DNA from: JAZRZI01 sp045601325
GTDB taxonomy: Bacteria > Bacillota_I > Bacilli_A > RFN20 > CAG-826
Reading direction: 5' to 3'
Assembly: GCA_045601325.1 (NCBI GenBank)
Contig: JAZRZI010000011.1
Span: forward strand, 1 to 40,948
DNA length: 40,948 nt
Part shown: piece by piece, positions 26,767-34,297 of the stretch
How the letters are laid out: each line of letters begins with the position of its first letter
Position numbering within the stretch: the first letter of the stretch is position 1
The notes under the pieces: model-generated
The model's database searches: none
Told to the model about the DNA's origin: nothing
Seen by the model: only the letters and a program-made list of their open reading frames with translations
Program-made: the position numbers and the translations under genes

Positions 26767-27258
26767 ATGAACGATCAAGTCATAAAGAAAGCCGTAGATG
26801 AAGTTGTAAGTGAATATTTACAACCAACAGAGGATATGACCCTTTATGCCGCACAAGTATTAGCAAGTAAAGTTAGAGCGGAAGCTAAAAGACTTAATGT
26901 TAATGCAGTAGTGGCAATTACCAATAAGGGTGGTAATCCTGTGTTAGTGGAATGTTCTGACAATTCTTTTATCGCTAGTTATGACATCGCTTTGAATAAA
27001 GCTTGGACAGTCGTCTCATTAAAAATGAACACTAAAGAACTATCCAAATTAGCAAAACCTGATGGTTCCTTATATGGAATACAGTTCACTAATAATGGAA
27101 GAATAGTCATCTTTGGTGGCGGAGAACCTCTCCGCAATAAAAATGGAGTAATTATCGGTGGTCTTGGAGTGTCTGGTGGGACAGAAGAACAAGACACCAA
27201 ATTAGCAGAATTCGGAAGAAAAGAATTCGAGAAAGGAATTAAAAAGTATGGATATTGA
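26767..27258 (+). CDS. GlcG/HbpS-like (DUF336) protein
   Basis: Related to the haem-binding HbpS/GlcG family and the C-terminal part of PduO. The body (AAQVLASKVRAEAKRLN through GGLGVSGGTEEQDTKLA) matches the family layout. The first 20 residues (NDQVIKKAVDEVVSEYLQ) form an amphipathic helix like the encapsulation tags of neighbouring enzymes. Its role in glycyl-radical compartments is not established; haem or flavin binding is possible. A TAGGAG site is just upstream, and the end overlaps the next gene by 11 bases. Confidence 0.78.
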   Translation: MNDQVIKKAVDEVVSEYLQPTEDMTLYAAQVLASKVRAEAKRLNVNAVVAITNKGGNPVLVECSDNSFIASYDIALNKAWTVVSLKMNTKELSKLAKPDGSLYGIQFTNNGRIVIFGGGEPLRNKNGVIIGGLGVSGGTEEQDTKLAEFGRKEFEKGIKKYGY

Positions 27259-28462
27259 TGCAAAATCTATTGAAGAACTCGTTAAAAAAGTTTTAGCGAA
27301 CATGAATGGCACTCCTAGCAATTCATCCTCTTCAAGTTCTTCAAAAGAAATCCCTACAAAAGCGCATGTTGCTTACTTAACTGCTTTAGAAAAATTCGAA
27401 GTTAAAGAAGTTGATGTTCCTGCAGTTGGCGATGATGACATCTTAGTCAAAGTTGAAGGCTGTGGTATTTGTGGCACTGACGCTCATGAATTTAGAAAAG
27501 ATCCATTTGGTTTAATCCCTGTTGTCCTTGGTCATGAAGGCACAGGTGAAATTATCAAAATGGGTAAAAACGTTAAAAAGGATAGTGCAGGCAAAGACTT
27601 ACACGTTGGTGACAAAGTCGTCACATGTATGATCTTCAAAGACAATCCTGATATCACAATGTATGACTTAAATAAACAAAACGTTGGTGGCGCTGATGTC
27701 TATGGTTTACTTCCTGATAATGATGAATCTAACCACTTAAAAGGTTGGTTCTCAGATTATATCTTAATCAAAGGTGGATCCACAGTATTTAATGTCTCTG
27801 ACTTAGACTTAGATAGCCGTATCTTAATTGAACCATGTGCTGTTTTAGTACACGCAGTGGAAAGAGCAAAAACTACAGGTATCTTAAGATTTAACTCAAG
27901 AGTAGTTGTTCAAGGTGTTGGCCCAATTGGCTTAATCTGTGTGGCAGTATTAAGAACTATGGGTATTGAAAACATCTGCACAGTTGATGGTAATGATAAA
28001 CGTCTTGAATTCTCTAAGAAGATGGGCGCAACTAAGACTGTTAACTTCACACAACATAAGGGCATCGAAAACTTAGCTAAAGCGGTTGAAGATGCATTTG
28101 ATGGTCACTTAGCAGACTTTGCATTCCAATGCACAGGCGCACCTGCTGGTCACAGCAACATCTATAAATTTATTCGTAATGGTGGTGGTTTATGTGAATT
28201 AGGCTTCTTCATCAATGGTGGAGACGCAACTATCAACCCTCACTTCGATATTTGCTCTAAAGAAATCACAACTGTTGGTTCATGGGTCTACACATTAAGA
28301 GACTATGTCACAACATTCGATTTCTTAAAGAGATCACAAGCTATTGGTTTACCAATCAAGTCACTTATCACTCATAAGTTCCCACTTGATCAAATCAATG
28401 AAGCTATGGGCGTCAACTTGAGACAAGAAGGTTTCAAGATCGCTATCGTAAACGAAAAGTAA
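27248..28462 (+). CDS. Zinc-dependent alcohol dehydrogenase with encapsulation tag
   Basis: Medium-chain (GroES-like) dehydrogenase. Catalytic zinc ligands are C75 (GCGICGTD) and H96/E97 (GHEGTG), with a Rossmann segment VVQGVGPIGLICVAVLR. The four-Cys structural zinc loop usual in this family is not seen. Residues 1-20 form an amphipathic helix (SIEELVKKVLANMNG) and a Ser-rich linker follows, so it is probably a cargo enzyme. It would reduce propionaldehyde to propanol and recycle NADH, and might also make 1,2-propanediol from lactaldehyde. Most propanediol compartments use an iron-type PduQ instead. Confidence 0.82.
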   Translation: MDIDAKSIEELVKKVLANMNGTPSNSSSSSSSKEIPTKAHVAYLTALEKFEVKEVDVPAVGDDDILVKVEGCGICGTDAHEFRKDPFGLIPVVLGHEGTGEIIKMGKNVKKDSAGKDLHVGDKVVTCMIFKDNPDITMYDLNKQNVGGADVYGLLPDNDESNHLKGWFSDYILIKGGSTVFNVSDLDLDSRILIEPCAVLVHAVERAKTTGILRFNSRVVVQGVGPIGLICVAVLRTMGIENICTVDGNDKRLEFSKKMGATKTVNFTQHKGIENLAKAVEDAFDGHLADFAFQCTGAPAGHSNIYKFIRNGGGLCELGFFINGGDATINPHFDICSKEITTVGSWVYTLRDYVTTFDFLKRSQAIGLPIKSLITHKFPLDQINEAMGVNLRQEGFKIAIVNEK

Positions 28463-28474
28463 TAAGGAGAAATC

Positions 28475-28789
28475 ATGTCACAAGCAGTAGGAATGGTTGA
28501 AGTCTACGGACTCGTGGCAGCTTTCGCAGCATGCGATGCTGGTTGTAAAGCCGCTAATGTAGTAGTAGAGAGATTTGATAAAAACAAACCAGCAAACGCT
28601 GATTCTTTACCTGTACCTTTGCTTGTCTGTGTCAAATTTCGTGGTTCTGTTAGCGATGTCACTAGCGCAGTCGATGCAGCGTTAGAGGCCGCAAGCAGAG
28701 TCAGTGGAATTGTTTCTCACTACATCATCCCAAATGTAGAGGCTGACACAGAAAAAATGCTCAAACTCAGCGGGTTTGATGTTGACTAA
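28475..28789 (+). CDS. BMC-H shell protein with enlarged pore loop
   Basis: A single-BMC-domain shell protein of 104 residues. The start (GMVEVYGLVAAFAACDAGCKAANV in outline) is standard. Where the abundant paralogues have the short pore loop KIGSG, this one has about eight extra residues (RFDKNKPANADSLPVP), which would change the central pore. Two Cys lie on the helix before it. An AAGGAG site precedes the ATG. It could be a BMC-H variant for one substrate or cofactor. Confidence 0.8.
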   Translation: MSQAVGMVEVYGLVAAFAACDAGCKAANVVVERFDKNKPANADSLPVPLLVCVKFRGSVSDVTSAVDAALEAASRVSGIVSHYIIPNVEADTEKMLKLSGFDVD

Positions 28790-28799
28790 GGAGGTAATT

Positions 28800-29111
28800 A
28801 TGAAGTCATTAGGATTTATTGAAATTACCGGTGTGGTCGCTGCTATTGATGCTCTAGACATCATGACAAAATCCGCAGATGTATCACTTGTTACTTGGGA
28901 AAGAAAATTAGGTGGAAGACTAGTTACGATCATAGTTGAAGGTGAAATTGCAGCAGTTACTTCTGCAGTGGAAAACGCCTGCAAATTATGCATTAAGAAA
29001 CCAGCGGCACACTTGATTCTGGCAAATCCACATCCAGAAACTAGAAGAATCGTGGATATCTCAGCTGAACGTATGAAAAAAGCAGACTTCAGCAAATTAA
29101 AACTGCTATAA
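28800..29111 (+). CDS. BMC-H shell protein with C-terminal extension
   Basis: Single BMC domain (SLGFIEITGVVAAIDALDIM at the start) with pore loop KLGGR, placing an Arg where the main paralogues have Gly/Ser. About 12 extra residues follow the domain (ISAERMKKADFSKLKLL). I start at 28800, 6 bases after AAGGAGG; the frame also runs up to a TTG at 28776, inside the previous gene. 103 residues. Confidence 0.85.
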   Translation: MKSLGFIEITGVVAAIDALDIMTKSADVSLVTWERKLGGRLVTIIVEGEIAAVTSAVENACKLCIKKPAAHLILANPHPETRRIVDISAERMKKADFSKLKLL

Positions 29112-29126
29112 ACGGAGGAACAAATT

Positions 29127-29405
29127 ATGGCACTACAAGCATTAGGAATGGTTGAAACTAGAGGTTTAGTTGCAGCTATCGAAGCAGCTGATGCAATGGT
29201 TAAAGCTGCAAACGTCACACTTATCGGTACTGAAAAGATTGGTAGCGGATTAGTGAGCGTCATGGTACGCGGTGATGTCGGCGCAGTTAAAGCTGCTACA
29301 GAAGCAGGTGGAAACGCCGCACAAAAATTAGGTGAAGTTATTGCAATTCACGTGATTCCAGCACCTCATGGAGATGTTGAAAAGATTCTCCCAAAACTTA
29401 AATAG
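29127..29405 (+). CDS. Major BMC-H shell protein, copy 1
   Basis: A PduA/PduJ-like hexamer-forming shell protein of 92 residues (ALGMVETRGL, pore loop KIGSG, C-terminus HVIPAPHGDVEKILPKLK). It is nearly identical to the next two genes, differing mainly in the first four residues and the last 17. CGGAGGA precedes the ATG. These three are expected to make up most of the facets. Confidence 0.93.
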   Translation: MALQALGMVETRGLVAAIEAADAMVKAANVTLIGTEKIGSGLVSVMVRGDVGAVKAATEAGGNAAQKLGEVIAIHVIPAPHGDVEKILPKLK

Positions 29406-29446
29406 TTATCAGTCACTATCAATAAATTAATAGGAGGACAAGACAC

Positions 29447-29725
29447 ATGGAATTAGAAGCATTAGGAATGGTCGAAACCCGTGGTTTGGTCGCAGCTATT
29501 GAAGCTGCCGATGCAATGGTCAAAGCCGCTAACGTTACTCTCATTGGTACAGAGAAAATCGGTAGTGGTCTCGTATCAGTCATGGTACGTGGCGATGTCG
29601 GCGCAGTTAAAGCTGCTACAGAAGCAGGTGGAAACGCCGCTCAAAAGCTTGGCGAAGTGATTGCTATTCACGTAATCCCACGTCCACACACAGATGTTGA
29701 GAAAATCTTACCAGTTCTCAAATAG
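29447..29725 (+). CDS. Major BMC-H shell protein, copy 2
   Basis: Same 92-residue protein as its neighbours, starting MELEALGM and ending RPHTDVEKILPVLK. At DNA level it shares its middle 63 bases exactly with copy 3 and a 47-base block exactly with copy 1, while other parts differ at many silent sites. AGGAGG lies upstream in a 41-base spacer. Confidence 0.93.
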   Translation: MELEALGMVETRGLVAAIEAADAMVKAANVTLIGTEKIGSGLVSVMVRGDVGAVKAATEAGGNAAQKLGEVIAIHVIPRPHTDVEKILPVLK

Positions 29726-29737
29726 TAAATTTGGTAA

Positions 29738-29757
29738 TAATTAGGTATCGCTAATTA
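29738..29757 (+). other. Small hairpin between BMC-H copies 2 and 3
   Basis: TAATTAG (29738-29744) and CTAATTA (29751-29757) pair perfectly around six bases, ending a few bases before the AGGAGG of copy 3. It may affect ribosome access or message processing. Weak because it is purely AT-rich. Confidence 0.35.
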
Positions 29758-29776
29758 AATATAGGAGGAAAGACAT

Positions 29777-30055
29777 ATGGCACTAGAAGCATTAGGAATG
29801 GTTGAAACTAGAGGTTTAGTTGCAGCTATCGAAGCAGCCGATGCAATGGTCAAAGCCGCTAACGTTACTCTCATTGGTACAGAGAAAATCGGTAGTGGTT
29901 TAGTATCCGTCATGGTCCGTGGCGACGTCGGTGCTGTCAAAGCAGCAACTGAAGCTGGTGGTAACGCCGCTCAAAAATTAGGCGAAGTCATCGCAATCCA
30001 CGTCATCCCACGTCCACATTCAGATGTTGAAAAAATCTTACCTATCTTAAAGTAA
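29777..30055 (+). CDS. Major BMC-H shell protein, copy 3
   Basis: Third 92-residue PduA/PduJ-like protein, starting MALEALGM and ending RPHSDVEKILPILK. The first part is identical in DNA to copy 1 over 52 bases and the middle to copy 2 over 63 bases. TAGGAGGAA precedes the ATG. A strong hairpin follows its stop codon. Confidence 0.93.
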   Translation: MALEALGMVETRGLVAAIEAADAMVKAANVTLIGTEKIGSGLVSVMVRGDVGAVKAATEAGGNAAQKLGEVIAIHVIPRPHSDVEKILPILK

Positions 30056-30075
30056 GTATTACCTTCAATAAATAG

Positions 30076-30103
30076 CCCTGCCATGGCGTAAGCTGTGGCG
30101 GGG
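30076..30103 (+). ncRNA. GC-rich intergenic stem-loop with GNRA-type tetraloop
   Basis: CCCTGCCATGGC (30076-30087) pairs over all 12 positions (three G-U) with 30092-30103 around GTAA, a GNRA tetraloop. No T run follows, so it is not a normal terminator. It lies between the abundant hexamer genes and the rare pentamer gene, and would be well placed to protect or process the upstream message. This is a structured element in mRNA rather than a proven separate RNA. Confidence 0.6.
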
Positions 30104-30134
30104 TCAGATGAATGTATGAAAGGATGGAAATGAT

Positions 30135-30416
30135 ATGATCGTTGGAACAGTCGTAGGTAGTATCGTTTCTACTAGAAAAAACGAAAACTTGGTTGGCTTT
30201 AAATTTATGGTAGTTGAACCAATCGAATCGATGGGTAATCCATCAAAGAAAATTGTCGCAGTCGATAATATCGGCGCAGGTATTGGAGAGATTGTTTTAG
30301 TTACTCTCGGTAGCGCTGCTAGAGTGGGCTGTGGACTTGCATCATCACCAGTAGATGCTGCTATCGTCGGAATCGTTGATTCTGAAATAGGTCTCTCAGG
30401 AGTTAAACTTCAATAA
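30135..30416 (+). CDS. PduN/EutN-like BMC-P vertex protein
   Basis: Pentameric shell protein that closes the polyhedron corners. 93 residues; begins MIVGTVVGSIVSTRKNENLVG and has the conserved VDNIGAGIGEIVLVTLGSAAR region, as in EutN/CcmL/PduN. An AAAGGATGG site lies upstream. The stop overlaps the PduS start by one base. Confidence 0.93.
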   Translation: MIVGTVVGSIVSTRKNENLVGFKFMVVEPIESMGNPSKKIVAVDNIGAGIGEIVLVTLGSAARVGCGLASSPVDAAIVGIVDSEIGLSGVKLQ

Positions 30417-31741
30417 TGGAATTTGAAAGCTTGTTAACATTAATGCGTGAAAAGGGTATCGTTGGAGCCGGCGGTGCTGGTTTTCCTAGTTATGCAAAGC
30501 TTAATAAGAATGTCGATACACTGATTATTAACTGTGCAGAATGTGAACCATTATTACGCTTACATAGACAACTTATCGAAAGAAAGACTGTCGAAGTGTT
30601 AACAGGTATTAGAGAAATCGCGGAAGCATTAGGCGTTAAAAATGTCTTAATTGGCATTAAAAAAGCATACACAAAAGCAGTGGATAGCTTAAACGCTAAC
30701 TTACATAATTTCCCTGGTATCAAGCTTTGTCTATTAAAAGAAGTTTACCCTGCAGGTGATGAAGTGGTTTTGATTTACGAAGCCACTCATCGCATTGTAG
30801 GTCCTGGTAAGTTACCTGCCAGTGTCGGTGTAGTTGTTTATAACTGTGAAACAGTATATAACGTATACCGCGCGATGAACGGAAAACCTGTAACACATAA
30901 GTATGTGACTATTGCAGGCGAAATTAAAGAACCAAGAACATTCTACGCTCCTATTGGAAGTAAGATATATGGTTTGGTTAAGAGAGCTGGCGGAAGTACT
31001 ATAGAGGATCCTGAGTTCCTTATTGGTGGCCCTATGATGGGTTACTTAGGAAAGGATACTGATGTTGTTACTAAGACAACAAACGCAATCATATTGTTAC
31101 CAAAAGATCACCCAGTGGTCTTAAGAAAAAGAACAAGGGTTACAATCGACATGAAAAGAGCGATGGCAGCGTGTTGTCAATGTTCTTATTGCACTGATTT
31201 ATGCCCAAGACATTTGCTCGGTCATCCAATTGACCCAGCAGCATTTATGAGAGTTGTTTCTAATCAAGATTCTCATAATGTCAAACCTTACCTTGACGCC
31301 TGGTTTTGCTCAGGTTGTGGAGTGTGTGAAATGTATGCATGTCATCAAGGATTATCTCCACGTGCATTACTTCAATCCGCGAAAAATGTATTTCGTGCAA
31401 ATGGAATGAAAGCTCCAGAAATTAAAGAAGAACCAGTAGCAGTCAAAGATAGAGAACTAAAAAGAGTCCCTCTTCCTAGATTAAGAAATAGACTCTCTTT
31501 AGAGGAATATAACCATCCTGCACCTATATATTTAGATCCAATGAACGCTAAAGAAGTGGTCATTAAACTAAATCAACATATTGGTGTTCCTAGTATTCCC
31601 GTAGTTAAAGTGAATGACTACGTTAAAGAAAACGATCTTATCGCAAAAGCAGCGGAAGGAAAACTTTCGATTGACTTACACGCTTCTATCGATGGCACTG
31701 TCGTAGAAGTAACCGATAGACATATCACAATTAGACATTAA
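30416..31741 (+). CDS. PduS-like iron-sulfur flavoprotein (RnfC-like)
   Basis: Electron-transfer protein of compartments. The N-terminal half has the RnfC/Nqo1-like flavin and NADH fold (GIVGAGGAGFPSYAKL; CAECEPLL). Two [4Fe-4S] motifs follow: C253/C256/C259/C263 and C298/C301/C304 with C309. A biotinyl-like C-terminal domain ends the protein. In B12 systems PduS reduces cobalamin; here there is no B12 enzyme, so it may pass electrons through the PduT-like shell protein next door or to the activase. 441 residues, normal. Confidence 0.88.
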   Translation: MEFESLLTLMREKGIVGAGGAGFPSYAKLNKNVDTLIINCAECEPLLRLHRQLIERKTVEVLTGIREIAEALGVKNVLIGIKKAYTKAVDSLNANLHNFPGIKLCLLKEVYPAGDEVVLIYEATHRIVGPGKLPASVGVVVYNCETVYNVYRAMNGKPVTHKYVTIAGEIKEPRTFYAPIGSKIYGLVKRAGGSTIEDPEFLIGGPMMGYLGKDTDVVTKTTNAIILLPKDHPVVLRKRTRVTIDMKRAMAACCQCSYCTDLCPRHLLGHPIDPAAFMRVVSNQDSHNVKPYLDAWFCSGCGVCEMYACHQGLSPRALLQSAKNVFRANGMKAPEIKEEPVAVKDRELKRVPLPRLRNRLSLEEYNHPAPIYLDPMNAKEVVIKLNQHIGVPSIPVVKVNDYVKENDLIAKAAEGKLSIDLHASIDGTVVEVTDRHITIRH

Positions 31742-31758
31742 TAAGGAGGGAGTAATAT

Positions 31759-32307
31759 ATGGGAAAAGCTCTTGGCTTAATTGAATATAGAACTGTATCT
31801 AGCGGTATTACTGCCTGCGATATTATGGTCAAAACCGCAGATGTAAATCTTTTACAAGCAGAAACAGTTTGTCCAGGCAAATACTTTGCTTTGGTGGAAG
31901 GTGAATTATCCGCAGTTAAAAGCGCAGTGGAAGCTGCAAAAAAGAAATTACCAGAAAAGTGTATTGATACATTTATTTTAGGTAACCCTCATAATTCTAT
32001 TTTCCAAGCAATATGGGGCACAACAGTTGTGGAACATAGAAATGCTTTAGGTATTTTAGAAACTTATTCCATTGCAGCCTGTATAGTTGCCGCTGATACA
32101 GCTGCTAAAACTAGCGAAGTTCAACTACTTGAATTAAGACTCGCTAGAGGTATGTGTGGCAAATCCTACATGATTTTAACTGGTGAAGTTGCAGCGGTTG
32201 ATGCTGCTATTGAAAAAGCTAAGAAAGAAGCTGGCGAAGACGGCATGTTCTTAGATAGTTCAGTTATTGCAAATCCAGATCCAAAGATGTGGGAGAAGAT
32301 TCTTTAA
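31759..32307 (+). CDS. PduT-like BMC-T shell protein with pore Fe-S cysteine
   Basis: Two tandem BMC domains (residues about 1-90 and 93-182). C38 falls in the pore loop (AETVCPGKYFALVEG), the position that binds a [4Fe-4S] cluster in PduT. It forms a trimer with a pseudo-hexameric shape and is thought to move electrons across the shell. AAGGAGG precedes the ATG. It follows PduS directly, its usual partner. Confidence 0.9.
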   Translation: MGKALGLIEYRTVSSGITACDIMVKTADVNLLQAETVCPGKYFALVEGELSAVKSAVEAAKKKLPEKCIDTFILGNPHNSIFQAIWGTTVVEHRNALGILETYSIAACIVAADTAAKTSEVQLLELRLARGMCGKSYMILTGEVAAVDAAIEKAKKEAGEDGMFLDSSVIANPDPKMWEKIL

Positions 32308-32320
32308 TTAGGAGTTATTA

Positions 32321-33109
32321 ATGTTAGCTTTAGAAAGACGCAACATAATTATTGAAAGGCTTAATAACGATGGCAAAGTTGTCGTCGCTACTTTGTCACG
32401 CGAATTCGGTGTCACAGAAGAAACTATTAGACGTGATATCGAAAAACTTTCTAATGAAGGAATCGCTATTAAAACTTATGGTGGTGCTTTAAGTAACGCT
32501 CCAACTCAAACAGACCTTCCTTATAACACAAGAAAGAAAACAAATGTTGAGTTAAAGCAAAAGATTGCGGAAAAAGTTGCCACTATGATTAAAGATGGAG
32601 ACAGAATTATGCTCGATGCTAGTAGCACAGCAATTTATGTCACTCGTCAAATCAAATCAAGAAAGAATATTACAGTTATCACAAACTCTGTGGAAATCAT
32701 GCTTGAATTAGCAGATAAAACAGGTTGGACTATCCTTTCCACGGGTGGTTCCTTAAGAGAAGGAAGTTACTCCTTATATGGTAGTTCAGCAGAAAAGATG
32801 ATTCGTGATCACCATGTGGACATCGCTATTTGTTCTGCAAAAGGTTTAGATCCACGTATGGGTATCACAGATAGCAATGAAAAAGATGCAGAAATGAAAA
32901 AGGCTATTTTTAATGCTGCTAACACAAAGGTATTAGCTATCGACAGCACTAAGTTCGACAACATGTCATTTATAAAAGTTTGTGATCTACGTGACATAGA
33001 TGTAATCGTCACAGATAAGGATCCAGGCGATACCTGGAAAAAACGTCTAAATGAAAATGGCGTTAAATTACAAGTATATGGAGTAGATTATGAAAATCTT
33101 AGTAATTAA
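32321..33109 (+). CDS. DeoR-family transcriptional regulator
   Basis: Probable local regulator of the operon. The N-terminal helix-turn-helix reads VATLSREFGVTEETIRRDI (residues about 20-40) and the C-terminal sensor domain has the DeoR pattern IMLDASSTAIYVTRQI and TNSVEIMLELA. These proteins usually bind phosphorylated sugars such as fuculose-1-P. Operator candidates are the ATGTTG arrays upstream of the dehydratase. It overlaps the kinase gene by 20 bases. Confidence 0.88.
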   Translation: MLALERRNIIIERLNNDGKVVVATLSREFGVTEETIRRDIEKLSNEGIAIKTYGGALSNAPTQTDLPYNTRKKTNVELKQKIAEKVATMIKDGDRIMLDASSTAIYVTRQIKSRKNITVITNSVEIMLELADKTGWTILSTGGSLREGSYSLYGSSAEKMIRDHHVDIAICSAKGLDPRMGITDSNEKDAEMKKAIFNAANTKVLAIDSTKFDNMSFIKVCDLRDIDVIVTDKDPGDTWKKRLNENGVKLQVYGVDYENLSN

Positions 33110-34286
33110 TTCCGGTTCATCATCTCTTAAATACCAATTATTTGATATGGAAAGTGGCGATGTACTCGCAAAAGGTGGTTGTGAAAGAATCGGTACATCC
33201 GGTTGTGTCACCCACAAAGTTCCAGGAAAACAAGACTTATTCAAAGAAGTACCTCTTCCAGGACATGATGAAGCCCTTAAAGTGGTATTTGATTTATTAA
33301 CCGATAAAGAAACAGGTGTCATTTCTTCCATTGATGAAATCGATGCGATTGGTCATAGAGTTGCCCATGGTGGTGAAAGATTTAAAAAGTCCGCTCGTGT
33401 CACACCTGACATGATCAGTTATTTAGAGTCTATCGTTCCTATTAATCCTTTACATGGTCCTGCTGCCATTAAAGGTATGAAAGCTTGCTTAGCTTTAGCG
33501 CCTAATACTCCTCAAGCAGCAACATTTGATACATCATTCTATTCTGAATTCAAAGAATCTAGATATGTCTATGGTTTACCATATGAATTTTATGAACAAG
33601 ATGGTGTCAGAAGATATGGATTCCACGGCACATCACATAGATTTGTTTCCCAAAAAATCTCTGAAATCTTAAATAAACCTTTAAGTGAAATGAATGTCAT
33701 AACATGTCACTTAGGAAATGGAAGCAGTATCACTGCGATTGAAAAAGGAAAAGCTGTTGACACATCAATGGGCTTTACTCCTCAACAAGGTATCTTGATG
33801 GGTACTCGTACAGGTGATATTGATCCAACTGTCGTTCCATTCATTATGAAAAAGAGAGGTTTAACTCCTGATGAAATGAGTGACATTTTAAATAAGAAAT
33901 CAGGTTTATTGGGTGTTTCTGGTATTTCTAATGACTCAAGAGACGTTTTAAAAGGCGTAGCAGAAGGAAATAAGAGAGCTCAAATAGCAGTTGAACTCTT
34001 AGTGGATAGCATCAAGAAATATATTGGTAGTTACACCGCTATTATGAATGGCTTAGATGTATTAGTTTTCACTGCTGGTATTGGTGAAAACAGTTACGAA
34101 ATTAGAGAAGCTGTTTGTAAGAATATGGACTATTTAGGTATTCAAATTGATGAAGGCTTAAATAGAAATTTCAAACGCGGTATTCCATTTGAAATTACTG
34201 GTAAGAACTCCAAAGTTAAAGTTTGGATAGTTCCAACAAATGAAGAATATATGATTGCTCTAGATACAGAGCGCTTAGTGAAATAA
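33090..34286 (+). CDS. ackA: Acetate/propionate kinase
   Basis: Makes ATP from acyl phosphate produced by PduL, giving propionate (or acetate). It starts with the ASKHA signature MKILVINSGSSSLKYQLFD and contains VITCHLGNGSSITAI and VFTAGIGENS, all diagnostic for AckA. 398 residues, the usual length. There is no terminal encapsulation helix, so it likely works in the cytoplasm. It replaces the PduW seen in enteric operons. Confidence 0.95.
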   Translation: MKILVINSGSSSLKYQLFDMESGDVLAKGGCERIGTSGCVTHKVPGKQDLFKEVPLPGHDEALKVVFDLLTDKETGVISSIDEIDAIGHRVAHGGERFKKSARVTPDMISYLESIVPINPLHGPAAIKGMKACLALAPNTPQAATFDTSFYSEFKESRYVYGLPYEFYEQDGVRRYGFHGTSHRFVSQKISEILNKPLSEMNVITCHLGNGSSITAIEKGKAVDTSMGFTPQQGILMGTRTGDIDPTVVPFIMKKRGLTPDEMSDILNKKSGLLGVSGISNDSRDVLKGVAEGNKRAQIAVELLVDSIKKYIGSYTAIMNGLDVLVFTAGIGENSYEIREAVCKNMDYLGIQIDEGLNRNFKRGIPFEITGKNSKVKVWIVPTNEEYMIALDTERLVK

Positions 34287-34297
34287 GAGGTAAGATT

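Noticed and set aside
27248..27258. Overlap of the GlcG-like and alcohol dehydrogenase genes considered as a frameshifted fusion
   Set aside because: Both proteins are complete, and the second starts with its own tag after an AAAGGA site.
28682..29263. 193-codon open frame on the minus strand across the BMC-H genes
   Set aside because: It is antisense to well-supported shell genes with their own ribosome sites, and has no recognisable domain. The repetitive Ala/Ser make-up mirrors the sense genes.
30056..30134. GC-rich hairpin considered as a tRNA or rho-independent terminator
   Set aside because: Only one stem-loop is present, with no cloverleaf, no CCA-like end and no T tract, and the operon continues with strong coupling.
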